Source: Frigoribacterium endophyticum (GTDB lineage: Bacteria > Actinomycetota > Actinomycetes > Actinomycetales > Microbacteriaceae). From it: a DNA stretch of 64,000 nucleotides. The first letter of the stretch is position 1. Every line of letters starts with the position of its first letter. The DNA lies in the NCBI RefSeq assembly GCF_011759585.1, contig NZ_JAAOYV010000001.1:248001-312000 (forward strand), in the 5' to 3' direction. A program made the translations under genes and the position numbers. Shown here in pieces: positions 7,717 to 16,351 of the stretch. The notes below the pieces were generated by a model, which ran no database searches, was not told the DNA's origin, and saw nothing but the letters and a program-made list of their open reading frames with translations.

Positions 7717-7759
7717 GGCGCTTCTCGTTCCTGACGGCCCTGCGCCGTCGTCCGTACCG

Positions 7760-7794
7760 GGCCCCACGGGGCCGCATCGCCGTGAATCGATGCG
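7760..7794 (-). promoter_or_regulatory. Tandem stem-loops in the leader of small membrane protein gene 2
   Basis: Read on the minus strand: CGCATCG (7794-7788), loop ATTCACGG, CGATGCG (7779-7773), followed at once by GGCCC-CGTG-GGGCC (7773-7760). Same stem length, loop core and order as the leader at 5057-5098. Confidence 0.5.
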
Positions 7795-7814
7795 CATGCA
7801 TACTCACATACGGA

Positions 7815-7833
7815 TAGCTAGATCGCCTAGCTA
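7815..7833. promoter_or_regulatory. 19-bp operator-like palindrome, copy 2
   Basis: TAGCTAGATCGCCTAGCTA; the outer seven bases of each arm are perfect complements. Located 99 bases upstream of the ATG at 7716 and 20 bases before stem-loop I, the same geometry as copy 1. Confidence 0.55.
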
Positions 7834-7889
7834 CACCCGCTAGAGGTCGCGCTCAGCGGACAGGGCCCGCGACCAGCGGACCGTCACGG

Positions 7890-8321
7890 TCAGGAGGCCG
7901 GGCCGAGCAGCACCGCGAGCATCGTCGCGGCCGAGCCGACGAGGAAGATCGCGGTGCCGAACTGCATCGTCTTCGTCTTGTTTCGGTCGGAGACCGGCAC
8001 GCTCACCTCGAGGATGGGGCAGCCCGACCAGCCGATCAGGCCGAGGCTCAGCGCCACGGCGCCGGCGCCGACCCAGAACAGCACCTCGCCGGGCGTCGAC
8101 AGGAGCTCCGGCCGCCAGCCCGAGAGCAGCACCGCCGCGAACGCCACGGCCACGGCCACGACGCCGCCGACGAACCACAGCGTGCCCGTCCACATGATGC
8201 GCTGGAGGTTCTCGACCGGGCCCATCAGGTCGCGCCCGCCCGGCAGCGGGGGCTGGCCGACCGTGGGCGCGGGGTCGGGCGAGGAGGCGGGGGTGCGGAG
8301 GGTCGGGTCGGTCTCGTTCAC
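7890..8321 (-). CDS. Membrane protein of unknown function, three predicted spans (143 aa)
   Basis: GTG at 8321 follows AGGGGGG. About 40 Pro/Asp-rich cytoplasmic residues precede three hydrophobic helices ([40 protein letters not shown] and [17 protein letters not shown]). A short charged loop with [10 protein letters not shown] separates the last two. No enzyme motif recognised. Its 3' end faces the small-peptide leader with only 56 bp to the palindrome. Confidence 0.7.
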   Translation of the reverse strand: MNETDPTLRTPASSPDPAPTVGQPPLPGGRDLMGPVENLQRIMWTGTLWFVGGVVAVAVAFAAVLLSGWRPELLSTPGEVLFWVGAGAVALSLGLIGWSGCPILEVSVPVSDRNKTKTMQFGTAIFLVGSAATMLAVLLGPAS

Positions 8322-8378
8322 CCCCCTACGCTGCCACTGTTCGCGCCGGAACGTGCACACGACGCACGTCTCCGTGCC

Positions 8379-9332
8379 TCAGCGGTGCAGCGTCACGCTC
8401 GGGTACTCGCCGAAGCGCTCGCGGTAGGTGCCCGAGAACCGGCCCAGGTGCCCGAAGCCCCACCGGCGGGCCACGTCGGCCACGGTCGCCCGCCGGGGGT
8501 CGAGCTCGGCCAGCTCTGCCCGGGCCCGGTCGAGGCGGACGGTGCGGAGGTAGAGCGTCGGCGTGGTGTCGAGGTGGCGGGCGAACGCCGCCTGCAGCCC
8601 GCGGCTGCTCAGGCCGACGGCGGCCGCGGCGTCCGCCACGGCGATCGGTTCGTGCGCGTGGTCGCGGAGGTACTCCACGGCGCGGCGGAGGCGCGAGCCG
8701 GAGGCCACCAGCGCGAGGGGCGACGACGCCCCCGCCTCGTGGGGGAAGGTGTCGAGCACCGCCAGGGCGAGGTGCCGGTCGGCCTCCGACCGGGTCAGCA
8801 GCGGGGTCGCCGCGTCGAGCAGCAGGGGCGTCGTGGCCGCCAGCACGCGGCGCCACCGTGCGAGGGCGTCCCGGCCCGGCTCGGCGGCGTGGTGGAACAG
8901 CAGGCGCCCGGGCTCGACGCCCTCGTGCTCGGCGGCCAGGCCCTCGAGGTAGCCGCCGTCGAGGTGGACGAGGTTCTGCCGGTAGTCGGCGTAGTCGAAC
9001 TCGTACGCCCGGGTGGGCGCGACGTGCGGCACGTGCAGCGTCTGGGCCGTCTCGTCGCGCCCGACGTCGGTCACGCCGTGGCCCTCGTGCAGCCACGAGA
9101 CGATGTACTCGCGCGTCTCCTCCGCGACGCCGTGGGCGGTCCCGCGGAACTCCGACGTACGGAGGGTCACGACCGCGTCGCCCGTCGAGGTGTAGCGGTA
9201 CGAGAACGGGCCGTCGCCGTGCTCGAGCCGGAAGCCGTCGCCCGGGTAGGCCGTCTCGTAGAGCAGGCGCGCCTCGTCGAGGTCGCGGCCGTCCGTGGCC
9301 GACCTCGTCATCGAGCCGTCTGCGTCATCCAT
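8379..9332 (-). CDS. AraC-family transcriptional regulator
   Basis: 317 residues from ATG 9332. The N-terminal half is an AraC-binding-like cupin-type sensor domain. The C-terminal 100 residues hold two HTH units: [29 protein letters not shown] and the conserved second segment with [23 protein letters not shown], the AraC/XylS signature. Upstream GTG codons are possible starts but the ATG is conservative. Divergent from a 36-residue membrane peptide and nadE. Ligand and targets unknown. Confidence 0.85.
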   Translation of the reverse strand: MDDADGSMTRSATDGRDLDEARLLYETAYPGDGFRLEHGDGPFSYRYTSTGDAVVTLRTSEFRGTAHGVAEETREYIVSWLHEGHGVTDVGRDETAQTLHVPHVAPTRAYEFDYADYRQNLVHLDGGYLEGLAAEHEGVEPGRLLFHHAAEPGRDALARWRRVLAATTPLLLDAATPLLTRSEADRHLALAVLDTFPHEAGASSPLALVASGSRLRRAVEYLRDHAHEPIAVADAAAAVGLSSRGLQAAFARHLDTTPTLYLRTVRLDRARAELAELDPRRATVADVARRWGFGHLGRFSGTYRERFGEYPSVTLHR

Positions 9333-9423
9333 CCCGACCCCGATCCTGGCACGGCCCGGGCCGTCCTCCCATCCGCGTCTGCCACGATCGGTCCGACCGA
9401 CCCCGACCGGCAGGAGCCGACCC

Positions 9424-9534
9424 ATGGACAACGCCCAGATCGCCACCTTCTTCACCGTGCTCATCAGCGCCGTCACGGTCGCGGGCCTCGGCCTCGTGGT
9501 CGCGTCGTTCGTGGCCATGGGCTCCTCGAAGTAG
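9424..9534 (+). CDS. Tiny single-span membrane protein (36 aa)
   Basis: [20 protein letters not shown] followed by [16 protein letters not shown], one transmembrane helix. Strong SD (CAGGAG) six bases before the ATG supports translation. Sits alone between the AraC regulator and nadE. Not recognised; too short for a domain assignment. Confidence 0.5.
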   Translation: MDNAQIATFFTVLISAVTVAGLGLVVASFVAMGSSK

Positions 9535-9575
9535 GGCCCCGCGCAGCTGTCGGGCGTCGTGGCTACTCTCGACGC

Positions 9576-10403
9576 ATGAGACCGCTGCAGCAGACCATCA
9601 TCGCCGAGCTCGCCGTCGCCCCGCAGATCGACCCCGCCACCGAGGTCGAGACGCGCGTGGCCTTCCTCCGTGACTACCTGGAGACCACCGGCGCCGCGGG
9701 CTTCGTGCTCGCGGTCAGCGGCGGGCAGGACAGCACGCTCGCCGGTCGTCTCTGCCAGCTCGCCGTCGAGGGCGTGCGCCGCGACGGCGGCGAGGCCGAG
9801 CTCGTCACGGTCCGCATGCCCTACAAGGTGCAGGCCGACGAAGACGACGCGCAGCTCGCGCTCGGCTTCATCGACGGCGCCGAGGGCCTGGTCGTGAACA
9901 TCCAGGGCGGTGTCGACGGCACCGCCGGCGACGTCGCCGCCGCCCTCGGGGCGCCCGTCAGCGACTTCGCGAAGGGCAACGTCAAGGCCCGCACCCGCAT
10001 GGTGGCCCAGTACGCGATCGCGGGCGAGCGCGGCCTGCTCGTCGTGGGCACCGACCACGCGGCCGAGGCGCTCACCGGCTTCTTCACGAAGTACGGCGAC
10101 GGCGGGGTCGACCTCACGCCGCTCACCGGGCTCAGCAAGGGCCAGGGCGCCGCCCTCCTCCGGCACCTCGGCGCGCCGGCCCGCCTCTACGAGAAGGCGC
10201 CGACGGCCGACCTGCTCGACGAGACGCCCGGCCAGACCGACGAGGCGAACCTCGGCCTCACCTACGCCGACATCGACGCGTACCTCGAGGGGCGCGACGT
10301 CGACGACGCGACGGCCGAGCTGATCGAGCAGCGCTACCTCGCCACCGAGCACAAGCGCCGCGTGCCGGCCACCCCGCACGACACCTGGTGGCGCGAGGCC
10401 TGA
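9576..10403 (+). CDS. nadE: Ammonia-dependent NAD synthetase
   Basis: 275 residues, the short NadE form without an N-terminal glutaminase, so it uses ammonia to amidate deamido-NAD with ATP, the last step of NAD synthesis in the cytoplasm. The ATP-pyrophosphatase loop is SGGQDST (48-54); [20 protein letters not shown] and [11 protein letters not shown] are the other conserved NadE stretches. A TACTCT hexamer six bases before the ATG and no SD suggest a leaderless mRNA. Single-gene unit. Confidence 0.97.
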   Translation: MRPLQQTIIAELAVAPQIDPATEVETRVAFLRDYLETTGAAGFVLAVSGGQDSTLAGRLCQLAVEGVRRDGGEAELVTVRMPYKVQADEDDAQLALGFIDGAEGLVVNIQGGVDGTAGDVAAALGAPVSDFAKGNVKARTRMVAQYAIAGERGLLVVGTDHAAEALTGFFTKYGDGGVDLTPLTGLSKGQGAALLRHLGAPARLYEKAPTADLLDETPGQTDEANLGLTYADIDAYLEGRDVDDATAELIEQRYLATEHKRRVPATPHDTWWREA

Positions 10404-10541
10404 GCCCGCACCGGCTCCCCGCCCCGCGGGGCGGTCCGGGGAACGCGCCGGTCGGTGCGCTCCCCGGACACCCTCCGGTCGCTCCCAGGGCGCGGGTCCA
10501 GTGTCGGGGTCACATCCGACACGACACGAAGGAAGGCAGCC

Positions 10542-11390
10542 ATGCCCACCATCACCGTCCCCTCCGCCACCGGCCCCGAGGTCGAGCTCCACTACGAAGA
10601 CGCCGGCAGCGGCGCCCCCGTCGTCCTGATCCACGGCTGGCCCCTCAGCGGTCGCTCGTGGGAGGGCCAGGTGCCCGCGCTCGTCGAGGCCGGCCACCGG
10701 GTCATCACGTACGACCGCCGTGGCTTCGGCCAGTCGTCGCAGCCGTGGGACGGCTACGACTACGACACCTTCGCCGCCGACCTGGAGGCCGTGCTCGACA
10801 CCCTCGACCTGCACGACGTGACGCTGATCGGCTTCTCGATGGGCGGCGGCGAGCTGGCCCGCTACGTGAGCACCTACGGTCAGGACCGCATCGCGAAGCT
10901 CGTCTTCGCCAGCGCCGTGCCGCCGTACCTCTACAAGAGCGACGACAACCCCGAGGGCGGCGTCGACGACGACCTCGCCGCGTGGTTCCACGACGGCATC
11001 GTGGGCGACCGGCCCGCCTTCCTCGAGGAGTTCGTGAAGATGTTCTTCACGGCCGGCAAGCCCTCGCTGCTCAACGGCCCGAAGGTCAGCGACGCGCAGA
11101 TCGCCTACAACGTCGCGATCGCCGAGATGGCGTCGCCCAAGGGCACGCTCGACTGCACGGTGGCCTTCGCGACCACCGACTTCCGCGACGACCTGACGCG
11201 CATCACGGTGCCGACGCTCGTGATCCACGGCGACTCCGACAACACCGTCCCGTTCGAGGTCAGCGGCAAGCGCACGCACGAGGCGATCGCCGGCAGCGAG
11301 CTCGTCGTGATCGAGGGCGGCCCGCACGGCGTCACCGTCTCGCACAAGGACGAGTGGAACCGCCACGTGCTGGCGTTCCTCGCCAAGTAG
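10542..11390 (+). CDS. Alpha/beta hydrolase, non-haem chloroperoxidase-like
   Basis: 282 residues. Oxyanion region HGWPLSGRSW, nucleophile S99 in GFSMGGGE, acid D233 in HGDSDNTVP and catalytic H262 in GGPHG: a full triad. The GFSMGGGEL elbow and overall length match the cofactor-free (non-haem) haloperoxidase/esterase group; natural substrate is usually an ester or unknown. GGAAGG SD precedes the ATG. Convergent with the permease and separated from it by a hairpin. Confidence 0.9.
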   Translation: MPTITVPSATGPEVELHYEDAGSGAPVVLIHGWPLSGRSWEGQVPALVEAGHRVITYDRRGFGQSSQPWDGYDYDTFAADLEAVLDTLDLHDVTLIGFSMGGGELARYVSTYGQDRIAKLVFASAVPPYLYKSDDNPEGGVDDDLAAWFHDGIVGDRPAFLEEFVKMFFTAGKPSLLNGPKVSDAQIAYNVAIAEMASPKGTLDCTVAFATTDFRDDLTRITVPTLVIHGDSDNTVPFEVSGKRTHEAIAGSELVVIEGGPHGVTVSHKDEWNRHVLAFLAK

Positions 11391-11398
11391 GCCTTCCT

Positions 11399-11452
11399 GC
11401 ACGACCCGGCCCGCGCCTCCTCGTCACCGGGGAGTCGCGGGCCGCGTCGTGC
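11399..11452. terminator. Bidirectional hairpin between the hydrolase and permease genes
   Basis: GCACGAC (11399-11405) pairs with GTCGTGC (11446-11452) and GGCCCGCG (11408-11415) with CGCGGGCC (11436-11443), with a 2-base internal mismatch. Between two convergent stop codons. Confidence 0.65.
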
Positions 11453-11464
11453 GCGGCGGCCCGG

Positions 11465-12910
11465 TCAGCGGGTCGGCGGCTCCGGATCGGCCGCGAGCTG
11501 CGCGCCGCGGACGGCGTCGTGGGCGGACGGGCCCTCGGCGACGCTGTCGCCACCGCGGGCGACCCGCTCGCCGCCGAGCAGGAGGTTGAGGGCGATCGCG
11601 ACGATCGCCCCGGCGCTGATGCCGGAGTCGAAGACCAGCGTGAACCACGACGGGAACCGCTCGTAGATCGTCGGCGACACCGTCGGCAGGAGGCCGACGC
11701 CGACGGCGAGGGCGACGACCAGCACGTTCCGGTCGGTGAACCGCACCGTCGAGAGGGTGCGCACGCCGCTCGCCGCGACGATGCCAAAGAGCGCGACGCC
11801 GGCCCCGCCGAGCACGGCGAGCGGCACGGCCTCGACGACGGCGCCGAGCTTCGGCACGAGCCCCAACGCGATCAGCATCACGCCGGCGCAGGTGGCGACC
11901 CAGCGCGACTTGACGCCGGTGATGCTGACCAGCCCCACGTTCTGCGCGAACGCCGTGTACGGGAAGGTGTTGAACACCCCGCCGAGCACGGTGGTGAGCC
12001 CGTCGGCGCGGAGCCCGTCGGCCAGGCGGCGGGGCGTCAGCGGCCGGTCGACGATCTCGCTGACGGCGACGATGTCGCCGGTGGTCTCGGTCATGATCAC
12101 GAGGCCGACGATGAGCATCGAGATGACCGCCGCGGCCGGGAAGGTGGGCAGCCCGAACTGGAACGGCGTCGAGAAGCCGACCCACGGCTGCTCGCCGACG
12201 GCGCTGACGTCGACGAGGCCGAGCGGCACGGCGGCGAGCGTGCCCACGACGAGCCCGAGCAGGATCGACAGGCGCCCGAGGGCCGGCGGGGCGAAGCGCT
12301 CGATCAGCACGATGACCGCGAGGGTGCCGGCGGCGAGGGCGACGTTGACCGGCGGCGCCCCGTCGGTGGCGCCGTCGATCACCCAGCCGCCGGCCACGCT
12401 CATCAGCGAGAGGCCGATGACGAGGATGACCGTGCCGGTCACGAGCGGCGGGAAGAACCGCACGAGCTGCGAGAAGACGGGGGCGATGGCGAACATCATC
12501 AGCCCGCACATGATGACCGAGCCGTAGATGGCGCCGACGCCGTGCTCGGTGCCGATGGTGATCATCGGTCCGACCGATGCGAAGGTGCAGCCCTGCATCA
12601 GCGGCAGGCGGGCACCGACCCGCCAGACCCCGACCGACTGGAGCACCGCGCCGATCCCGGCGACGAAGAGATCGGCGGTGATCAGGTGCGGCAGGGCGCC
12701 GGGGTCGAGCCGCCCGGCCTCGATGAGGGCGGTGCCGATCACGAGCGGCACAGCGACGGCGCCCGCGTACATCGCGAGCACGTGCTGCAGGCCGAGCGGC
12801 AGCAGGCGGCGGAGCGGAGGCACCTCGTCGACGGGGTGCCGCGGCCCCGTCGCGCTCGTCGTCGTCGCGCCGTCGGCCGGGGCGGGGGCGGATCGGGGGT
12901 GGTCGCTCAT
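11465..12910 (-). CDS. Nucleobase:cation symporter-2 (xanthine/uric acid/uracil-type permease)
   Basis: 481 residues with about 14 hydrophobic segments, typical NCS2 length. Visible family features: GLQHVLAMYAGAVAVPL in TM1, LPLMQGCTFASVGPM (QGCTFA loop), ETTGDIVAVSEI in TM8 (Glu and the T-G-D substrate contacts) and NTFPYTAFAQNVGLVSITGVKSR in TM10 (the NCS2 signature with Asn/Gln). The QN-x-G-x-x-x-x-T-G-V-x-S-R form is typical of the purine (xanthine/urate) branch. SD GAGGAG. Inner membrane uptake, proton driven by family analogy. Confidence 0.9.
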   Translation of the reverse strand: MSDHPRSAPAPADGATTTSATGPRHPVDEVPPLRRLLPLGLQHVLAMYAGAVAVPLVIGTALIEAGRLDPGALPHLITADLFVAGIGAVLQSVGVWRVGARLPLMQGCTFASVGPMITIGTEHGVGAIYGSVIMCGLMMFAIAPVFSQLVRFFPPLVTGTVILVIGLSLMSVAGGWVIDGATDGAPPVNVALAAGTLAVIVLIERFAPPALGRLSILLGLVVGTLAAVPLGLVDVSAVGEQPWVGFSTPFQFGLPTFPAAAVISMLIVGLVIMTETTGDIVAVSEIVDRPLTPRRLADGLRADGLTTVLGGVFNTFPYTAFAQNVGLVSITGVKSRWVATCAGVMLIALGLVPKLGAVVEAVPLAVLGGAGVALFGIVAASGVRTLSTVRFTDRNVLVVALAVGVGLLPTVSPTIYERFPSWFTLVFDSGISAGAIVAIALNLLLGGERVARGGDSVAEGPSAHDAVRGAQLAADPEPPTR

Positions 12911-13196
12911 GCTGCTCCTCGCTGGGCCCCCGGCGGGGCCCCCTGACAGCTTGGCGTGCCCCGGGGGCCGCGCCGCGCCTCCGCCCTGATGTTTCACATG
13001 ACCGTAACGAAGGAGGCGCGAGTCGCTCCCTACAGGACGATCGTGTCCCGCGCCCAGATCGCTTAGCTCACGTCGTGCTCCAGCACCAGTTCTCGACGAG
13101 ACGTAACAGGGAACGCTCAGGCGTGGTTCAGTGGTCGGAGCGGCTGACCCGGCCGCTCTCGCATGTCGCAGACATGACAACATCAAGGAGAACACC

Positions 13197-13472
13197 ATGA
13201 TCGGCCTCATCATCAGCCTTCTCGTCATCGGGCTCATCGCCGGTGCCGTCGCTCGCCTCGTCGTCCCGGGCAAGCAGAACATCTCGATCCCCATGACCAT
13301 CCTGCTGGGCGTCATCGGTTCGTTCGTCGGTGGCTTCCTCGCCTACCTGCTCTTCGGCAGCGACAACGCTGACGGCTTCTTCCAGCCCTCCGGCATCATC
13401 GGCTCGATCATCGGCGCCATCATCGTCCTCGTGATCTACATCCAGGTCACCGGTCGTCGCAGCCGCCGCTAG
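13197..13472 (+). CDS. GlsB/YeaQ/YmgE-family stress response membrane protein
   Basis: 91 residues with three hydrophobic segments: MIGLIISLLVIGLIAGAVARLVVPG, IPMTILLGVIGSFVGGFLAYLLFG and GIIGSIIGAIIVLVIYIQV. The GLIAGxxARLxxPG and GxxGSxxGGxL motifs define the transglycosylase-associated (GlsB/YeaQ) family; function is unproven but stress induction is common. SD AAGGAG before the ATG. The 286-bp gap upstream holds no convincing operator. Confidence 0.92.
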   Translation: MIGLIISLLVIGLIAGAVARLVVPGKQNISIPMTILLGVIGSFVGGFLAYLLFGSDNADGFFQPSGIIGSIIGAIIVLVIYIQVTGRRSRR

Positions 13473-13506
13473 GCAGCAGCAGCACGGGCACGTCCCGTCG
13501 CGCACC

Positions 13507-13536
13507 GAAGGGCCCCGGCACTCGCCGGGGCCCTTC
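13507..13536 (+). terminator. Hairpin terminator after the GlsB-type gene
   Basis: Perfect 13-bp stem GAAGGGCCCCGGC / GCCGGGGCCCTTC with ACTC loop, 34 bases past the stop. Confidence 0.8.
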
Positions 13537-13587
13537 GTCGTACCCCGACGCCGCGGCCGCACCGGGGCGGGGGTGTTGGGTGGCCGC

Positions 13588-13899
13588 ATGATCATCGTCA
13601 CCGGACACCTGCTCGTCGACCCGGAGCTGCGCGACGACTACCTCGCCAGCCGTGCCCCCGAGATCGAGGCCGCGCGCGTCGCACCCGGCAACCTCGACTA
13701 CGCCCTCTCGCCCGACGTCGTCGACCCGGGCCGCGTCAACGTCGCCCAGCGGTGGGTCTCGGAGCAGGCGCTCGACGACTTCCGGGGCGAGGGCGCGTCG
13801 GAGGAGGACGAGGCCGAGGTGCGCGAGTCGCACGTGCACGACTACGCGCTCACCGGGCCGGAGGAGCCGTCGCTCTCGCCGGACGGCGACCTGGTCTGA
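13588..13899 (+). CDS. Antibiotic biosynthesis monooxygenase (ABM)-like small protein
   Basis: 103 residues with the ABM ferredoxin-like layout: MIIVTGHLLVDPELRDDY opening strand, helix, APGNLDYALSPDVVDPGRVNVAQRWVSEQALDDF (the conserved G-N/C-x-x-Y-x-x and W-x-s/n-x-x-a-x-x-x-H/F region). Acidic tail. Such proteins are usually dimers acting on quinones or small oxidised metabolites; substrate unknown. Confidence 0.7.
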   Translation: MIIVTGHLLVDPELRDDYLASRAPEIEAARVAPGNLDYALSPDVVDPGRVNVAQRWVSEQALDDFRGEGASEEDEAEVRESHVHDYALTGPEEPSLSPDGDLV

Positions 13900-13907
13900 G
13901 CCCCGCC

Positions 13908-14714
13908 CTAGTCGGTCCCGTCGATCCCGCCGAGGCGCTCGAGCACCCCGGTGAGGATCGTGCCGGCCGGGTCGGGCAGCACGTGGTGGTTGAGGTAGAT
14001 GCCCTCGAGCCACGACAGCACCTCGTCGGCGGGCATGCCCACCGCCGCCCAGTCGACGCCGGGCACGGCCCGGGTGACGGGCTGCTCGGTACCGGGCCGC
14101 AGCCAGGCCTCGGCGATGGGGGAGTCCGGCGTGCCGTCGGCCTCGGCCGTCCAGAGCAGGGCGATCGGGTGCTCGCGGTCGTCGTCGACGCCGTGGTCGA
14201 GGGCGCCGTGCGCCGACTCCTCGACGTGGTCGTGCTCGACGTGGCCGGCGCCGAGCCACGGCAGGGTCAGCAGCTCGCCCTCGATGTCGACCTCGATCAG
14301 GTCGAGCTGCGTGGGCTCCTCGACCTCGCAGACCCAGAGGGTCAGGCCGGCGTCGTGCCAGGCGGCCGCGTCGTCGACGTCGTCGAGCAGGTCGGGCACG
14401 AGCTGGTGGAAGTCGGAGAGGAGGGCCGACGACCAGTCGAGCAGCTGTCGCGTGTCGTCGCCGTTCCAGGGGCTGACGTCGGTGTCGTCGCCGCTGAGTT
14501 CGTGGAAGTGGTGCTCGATGCCCGTGGGCGCGGTGTCGAGGTGGATCTGCCCCGTGCCGAAGCCGACGTAGAGCGTGCTCTGCTCCGTCTCGTCGTCCCA
14601 CTCCGCGAAGAGGTTCGGGGCGCCGAGGGTCGTCGGGAGGGGCAGGCCGGCCGCGCGCCGGGTGCCGAGCGCGAAGACGGCGCGGAACCGCGTCGTCGGA
14701 AGCCGGAGGCTCAT
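13908..14714 (-). CDS. Acidic protein of unknown function (268 aa)
   Basis: I do not recognise a family. MSLRLPTTRFRAVFALGTRR opens a soluble, very acidic protein with several tryptophans and histidines (for example HVEHDHVEESAHGALDHGVDDD). No membrane segment or signal. ATG 14714 is chosen because upstream in-frame sequence is low-complexity; no clear SD is visible, so a GTG 9 bases upstream is possible. Convergent with the monooxygenase-like gene (8-bp gap). Confidence 0.6.
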   Translation of the reverse strand: MSLRLPTTRFRAVFALGTRRAAGLPLPTTLGAPNLFAEWDDETEQSTLYVGFGTGQIHLDTAPTGIEHHFHELSGDDTDVSPWNGDDTRQLLDWSSALLSDFHQLVPDLLDDVDDAAAWHDAGLTLWVCEVEEPTQLDLIEVDIEGELLTLPWLGAGHVEHDHVEESAHGALDHGVDDDREHPIALLWTAEADGTPDSPIAEAWLRPGTEQPVTRAVPGVDWAAVGMPADEVLSWLEGIYLNHHVLPDPAGTILTGVLERLGGIDGTD

Positions 14715-14923
14715 GTCAGTCACGGGGTGGTGGTCCAATCTCGATCGGCTCCACAGTACGGCCTCCCCGGCGCCGGTCGGCCCGTGCAGCGCCTGCACGT
14801 TCCCAGGGGTCTGTCGGCGCAGGCCCCTACCGTTCTCGCTCATGGACGACCCTCCCTCCCACATGCCCTGGCCCTTCCCGGCCCTGACCGCCTCGGCGGC
14901 CGCACCACGGGGGGAGGGGCATC

Positions 14924-16351
14924 ATGAATGAGTGGGTGATGCTGGGCATCGGTCTCGTCCTCACGGTCGGCACCGGCCTGTTCGTCGCGTCCGAGTTCTC
15001 ATTGGTCAACCTCGACCGCAACGACCTCGAGAAGCGCCAGGAGCGGGGCGAGAAGCGCCTCGGCCCGACCATCGCGGCCCTCCGCATCACGTCGACGCAC
15101 CTCTCCGGCGCGCAGCTCGGCATCACGCTGACGACGCTCCTGACGGGCTACACGTTCGAGCCGGCGATCAGCTCGCTGCTCGAGGGCCCGCTCACCGGCC
15201 TCGGCGTGCCCGAGGCGATCGTGCCCGGCATCGGCGCCGTCGTGGGCATCCTCGTCGCGACCCTCTTCTCGATGGTGATCGGCGAGCTCGTGCCGAAGAA
15301 CTTCGCCCTCGCCCTGCCCCTGGCCACCGCGAAGCTCGTGGTGCCGTTCCAGGCGGCCTTCACGACCGTCTTCAAGCCCGTGATCCTGCTCTTCAACAAC
15401 ACGGCCAACGCGGCCATCCGCCGCATGGGCATCGAGCCCAAGGAGGAGCTCTCGGGCGCCCGCTCGGCCGAGGAGCTCAGCTCGCTCGTCCGCCGGTCGG
15501 CGCTCGAGGGCGTCCTCGACGACGACCACGCGACCCTGCTGGGCCGCACCCTGCGCTTCTCCGAGCACGACGCCGTCGACGTGATGACGCCGCGCGTGCG
15601 CATGACGACCGTCCGGGCCACCGACACCGCCGCCGCGGTGGTCGAGGCCTCGCTGAGCAGCGGGTTCTCGCGGTTCCCCGTCATCGGCGACGACTCCGAC
15701 GACATCCTCGGCGTCGTGCACGTCAAGCAGGCGTTCGCCCTGCCCCTCGCCGAGCGCGACGAGGTCCTCGTCTCCTCCCTCGTCTCCGACGCGCGCTTCG
15801 TGCCCGAGACCATGGGCACCGACACGCTGCTCGGCCTGCTCCGCCGCGACGGCTTCCAGATCGCCGTGGTCACCGACGAGTTCGGCGGCACCGCCGGCCT
15901 CGTCACCCTCGAGGACCTCGTCGAGGAGATCGTGGGCGAGCTGGAGGACGAGCACGACCGGGCCCGCGTCGGCATCGTCCGCTCGGGCGGCACCGTGCTC
16001 TTCGACGCCGCGCTCCGCCCCGACGAGCTCCACGACCGGGCCGCGATCCGCGTGCCCGACGACGGCGACTACGAGACGGTCGGCGGCTTCGTCACCGAGC
16101 GGCTCGGGCGGCTGCCCGAGGTCGGCGACGAGGTGGAGGTCGCCGGCGGCGCCCTCCGCGTCGAGCGCGTCGTGGGCCAGCGCACCGAGCGGCTGCGCTT
16201 CGTGCCGCGGGCGGACGACGACGCGACCGGCCCGGCCGGCACGACCCGCGCCTCCGGCCCCGCCACCCCCGCCGAGAACCGCGACCGCGCCGACCGCGCG
16301 GAGCACGACCGCATCGCCACCGCCCTCCGAGAGGACCTGACCCATGAGTGA
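14924..16351 (+). CDS. CNNM/CBS-domain transporter-like protein (hemolysin C/CorC family), full length
   Basis: 475 residues in the order CNNM transmembrane domain (about 1-200, with FVASEFSLVNLDRNDLEKR and MVIGELVPKNFALALP), paired CBS domains (about 215-340, opening DVMTPRVRMTTV and closing GTAGLVTLEDLVEEIVGELEDE) and a CorC/HlyC C-terminal domain (about 355-430, YETVGGFVTERLGRLP). This family handles Mg/Co or other cation efflux; 'hemolysin' names are historical. A disordered D/R-rich tail of about 40 residues ends the protein. Overlaps the next gene by 8 bp, so the pair is an operon. Confidence 0.92.
   Translation: MNEWVMLGIGLVLTVGTGLFVASEFSLVNLDRNDLEKRQERGEKRLGPTIAALRITSTHLSGAQLGITLTTLLTGYTFEPAISSLLEGPLTGLGVPEAIVPGIGAVVGILVATLFSMVIGELVPKNFALALPLATAKLVVPFQAAFTTVFKPVILLFNNTANAAIRRMGIEPKEELSGARSAEELSSLVRRSALEGVLDDDHATLLGRTLRFSEHDAVDVMTPRVRMTTVRATDTAAAVVEASLSSGFSRFPVIGDDSDDILGVVHVKQAFALPLAERDEVLVSSLVSDARFVPETMGTDTLLGLLRRDGFQIAVVTDEFGGTAGLVTLEDLVEEIVGELEDEHDRARVGIVRSGGTVLFDAALRPDELHDRAAIRVPDDGDYETVGGFVTERLGRLPEVGDEVEVAGGALRVERVVGQRTERLRFVPRADDDATGPAGTTRASGPATPAENRDRADRAEHDRIATALREDLTHE

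Noticed and set aside
12991-13008. GlnR-like site (GTTAC...GAAAC on the minus strand) upstream of the nucleobase permease
   Set aside because: The half-sites are 8 bases apart instead of the usual 6, so I do not call it.
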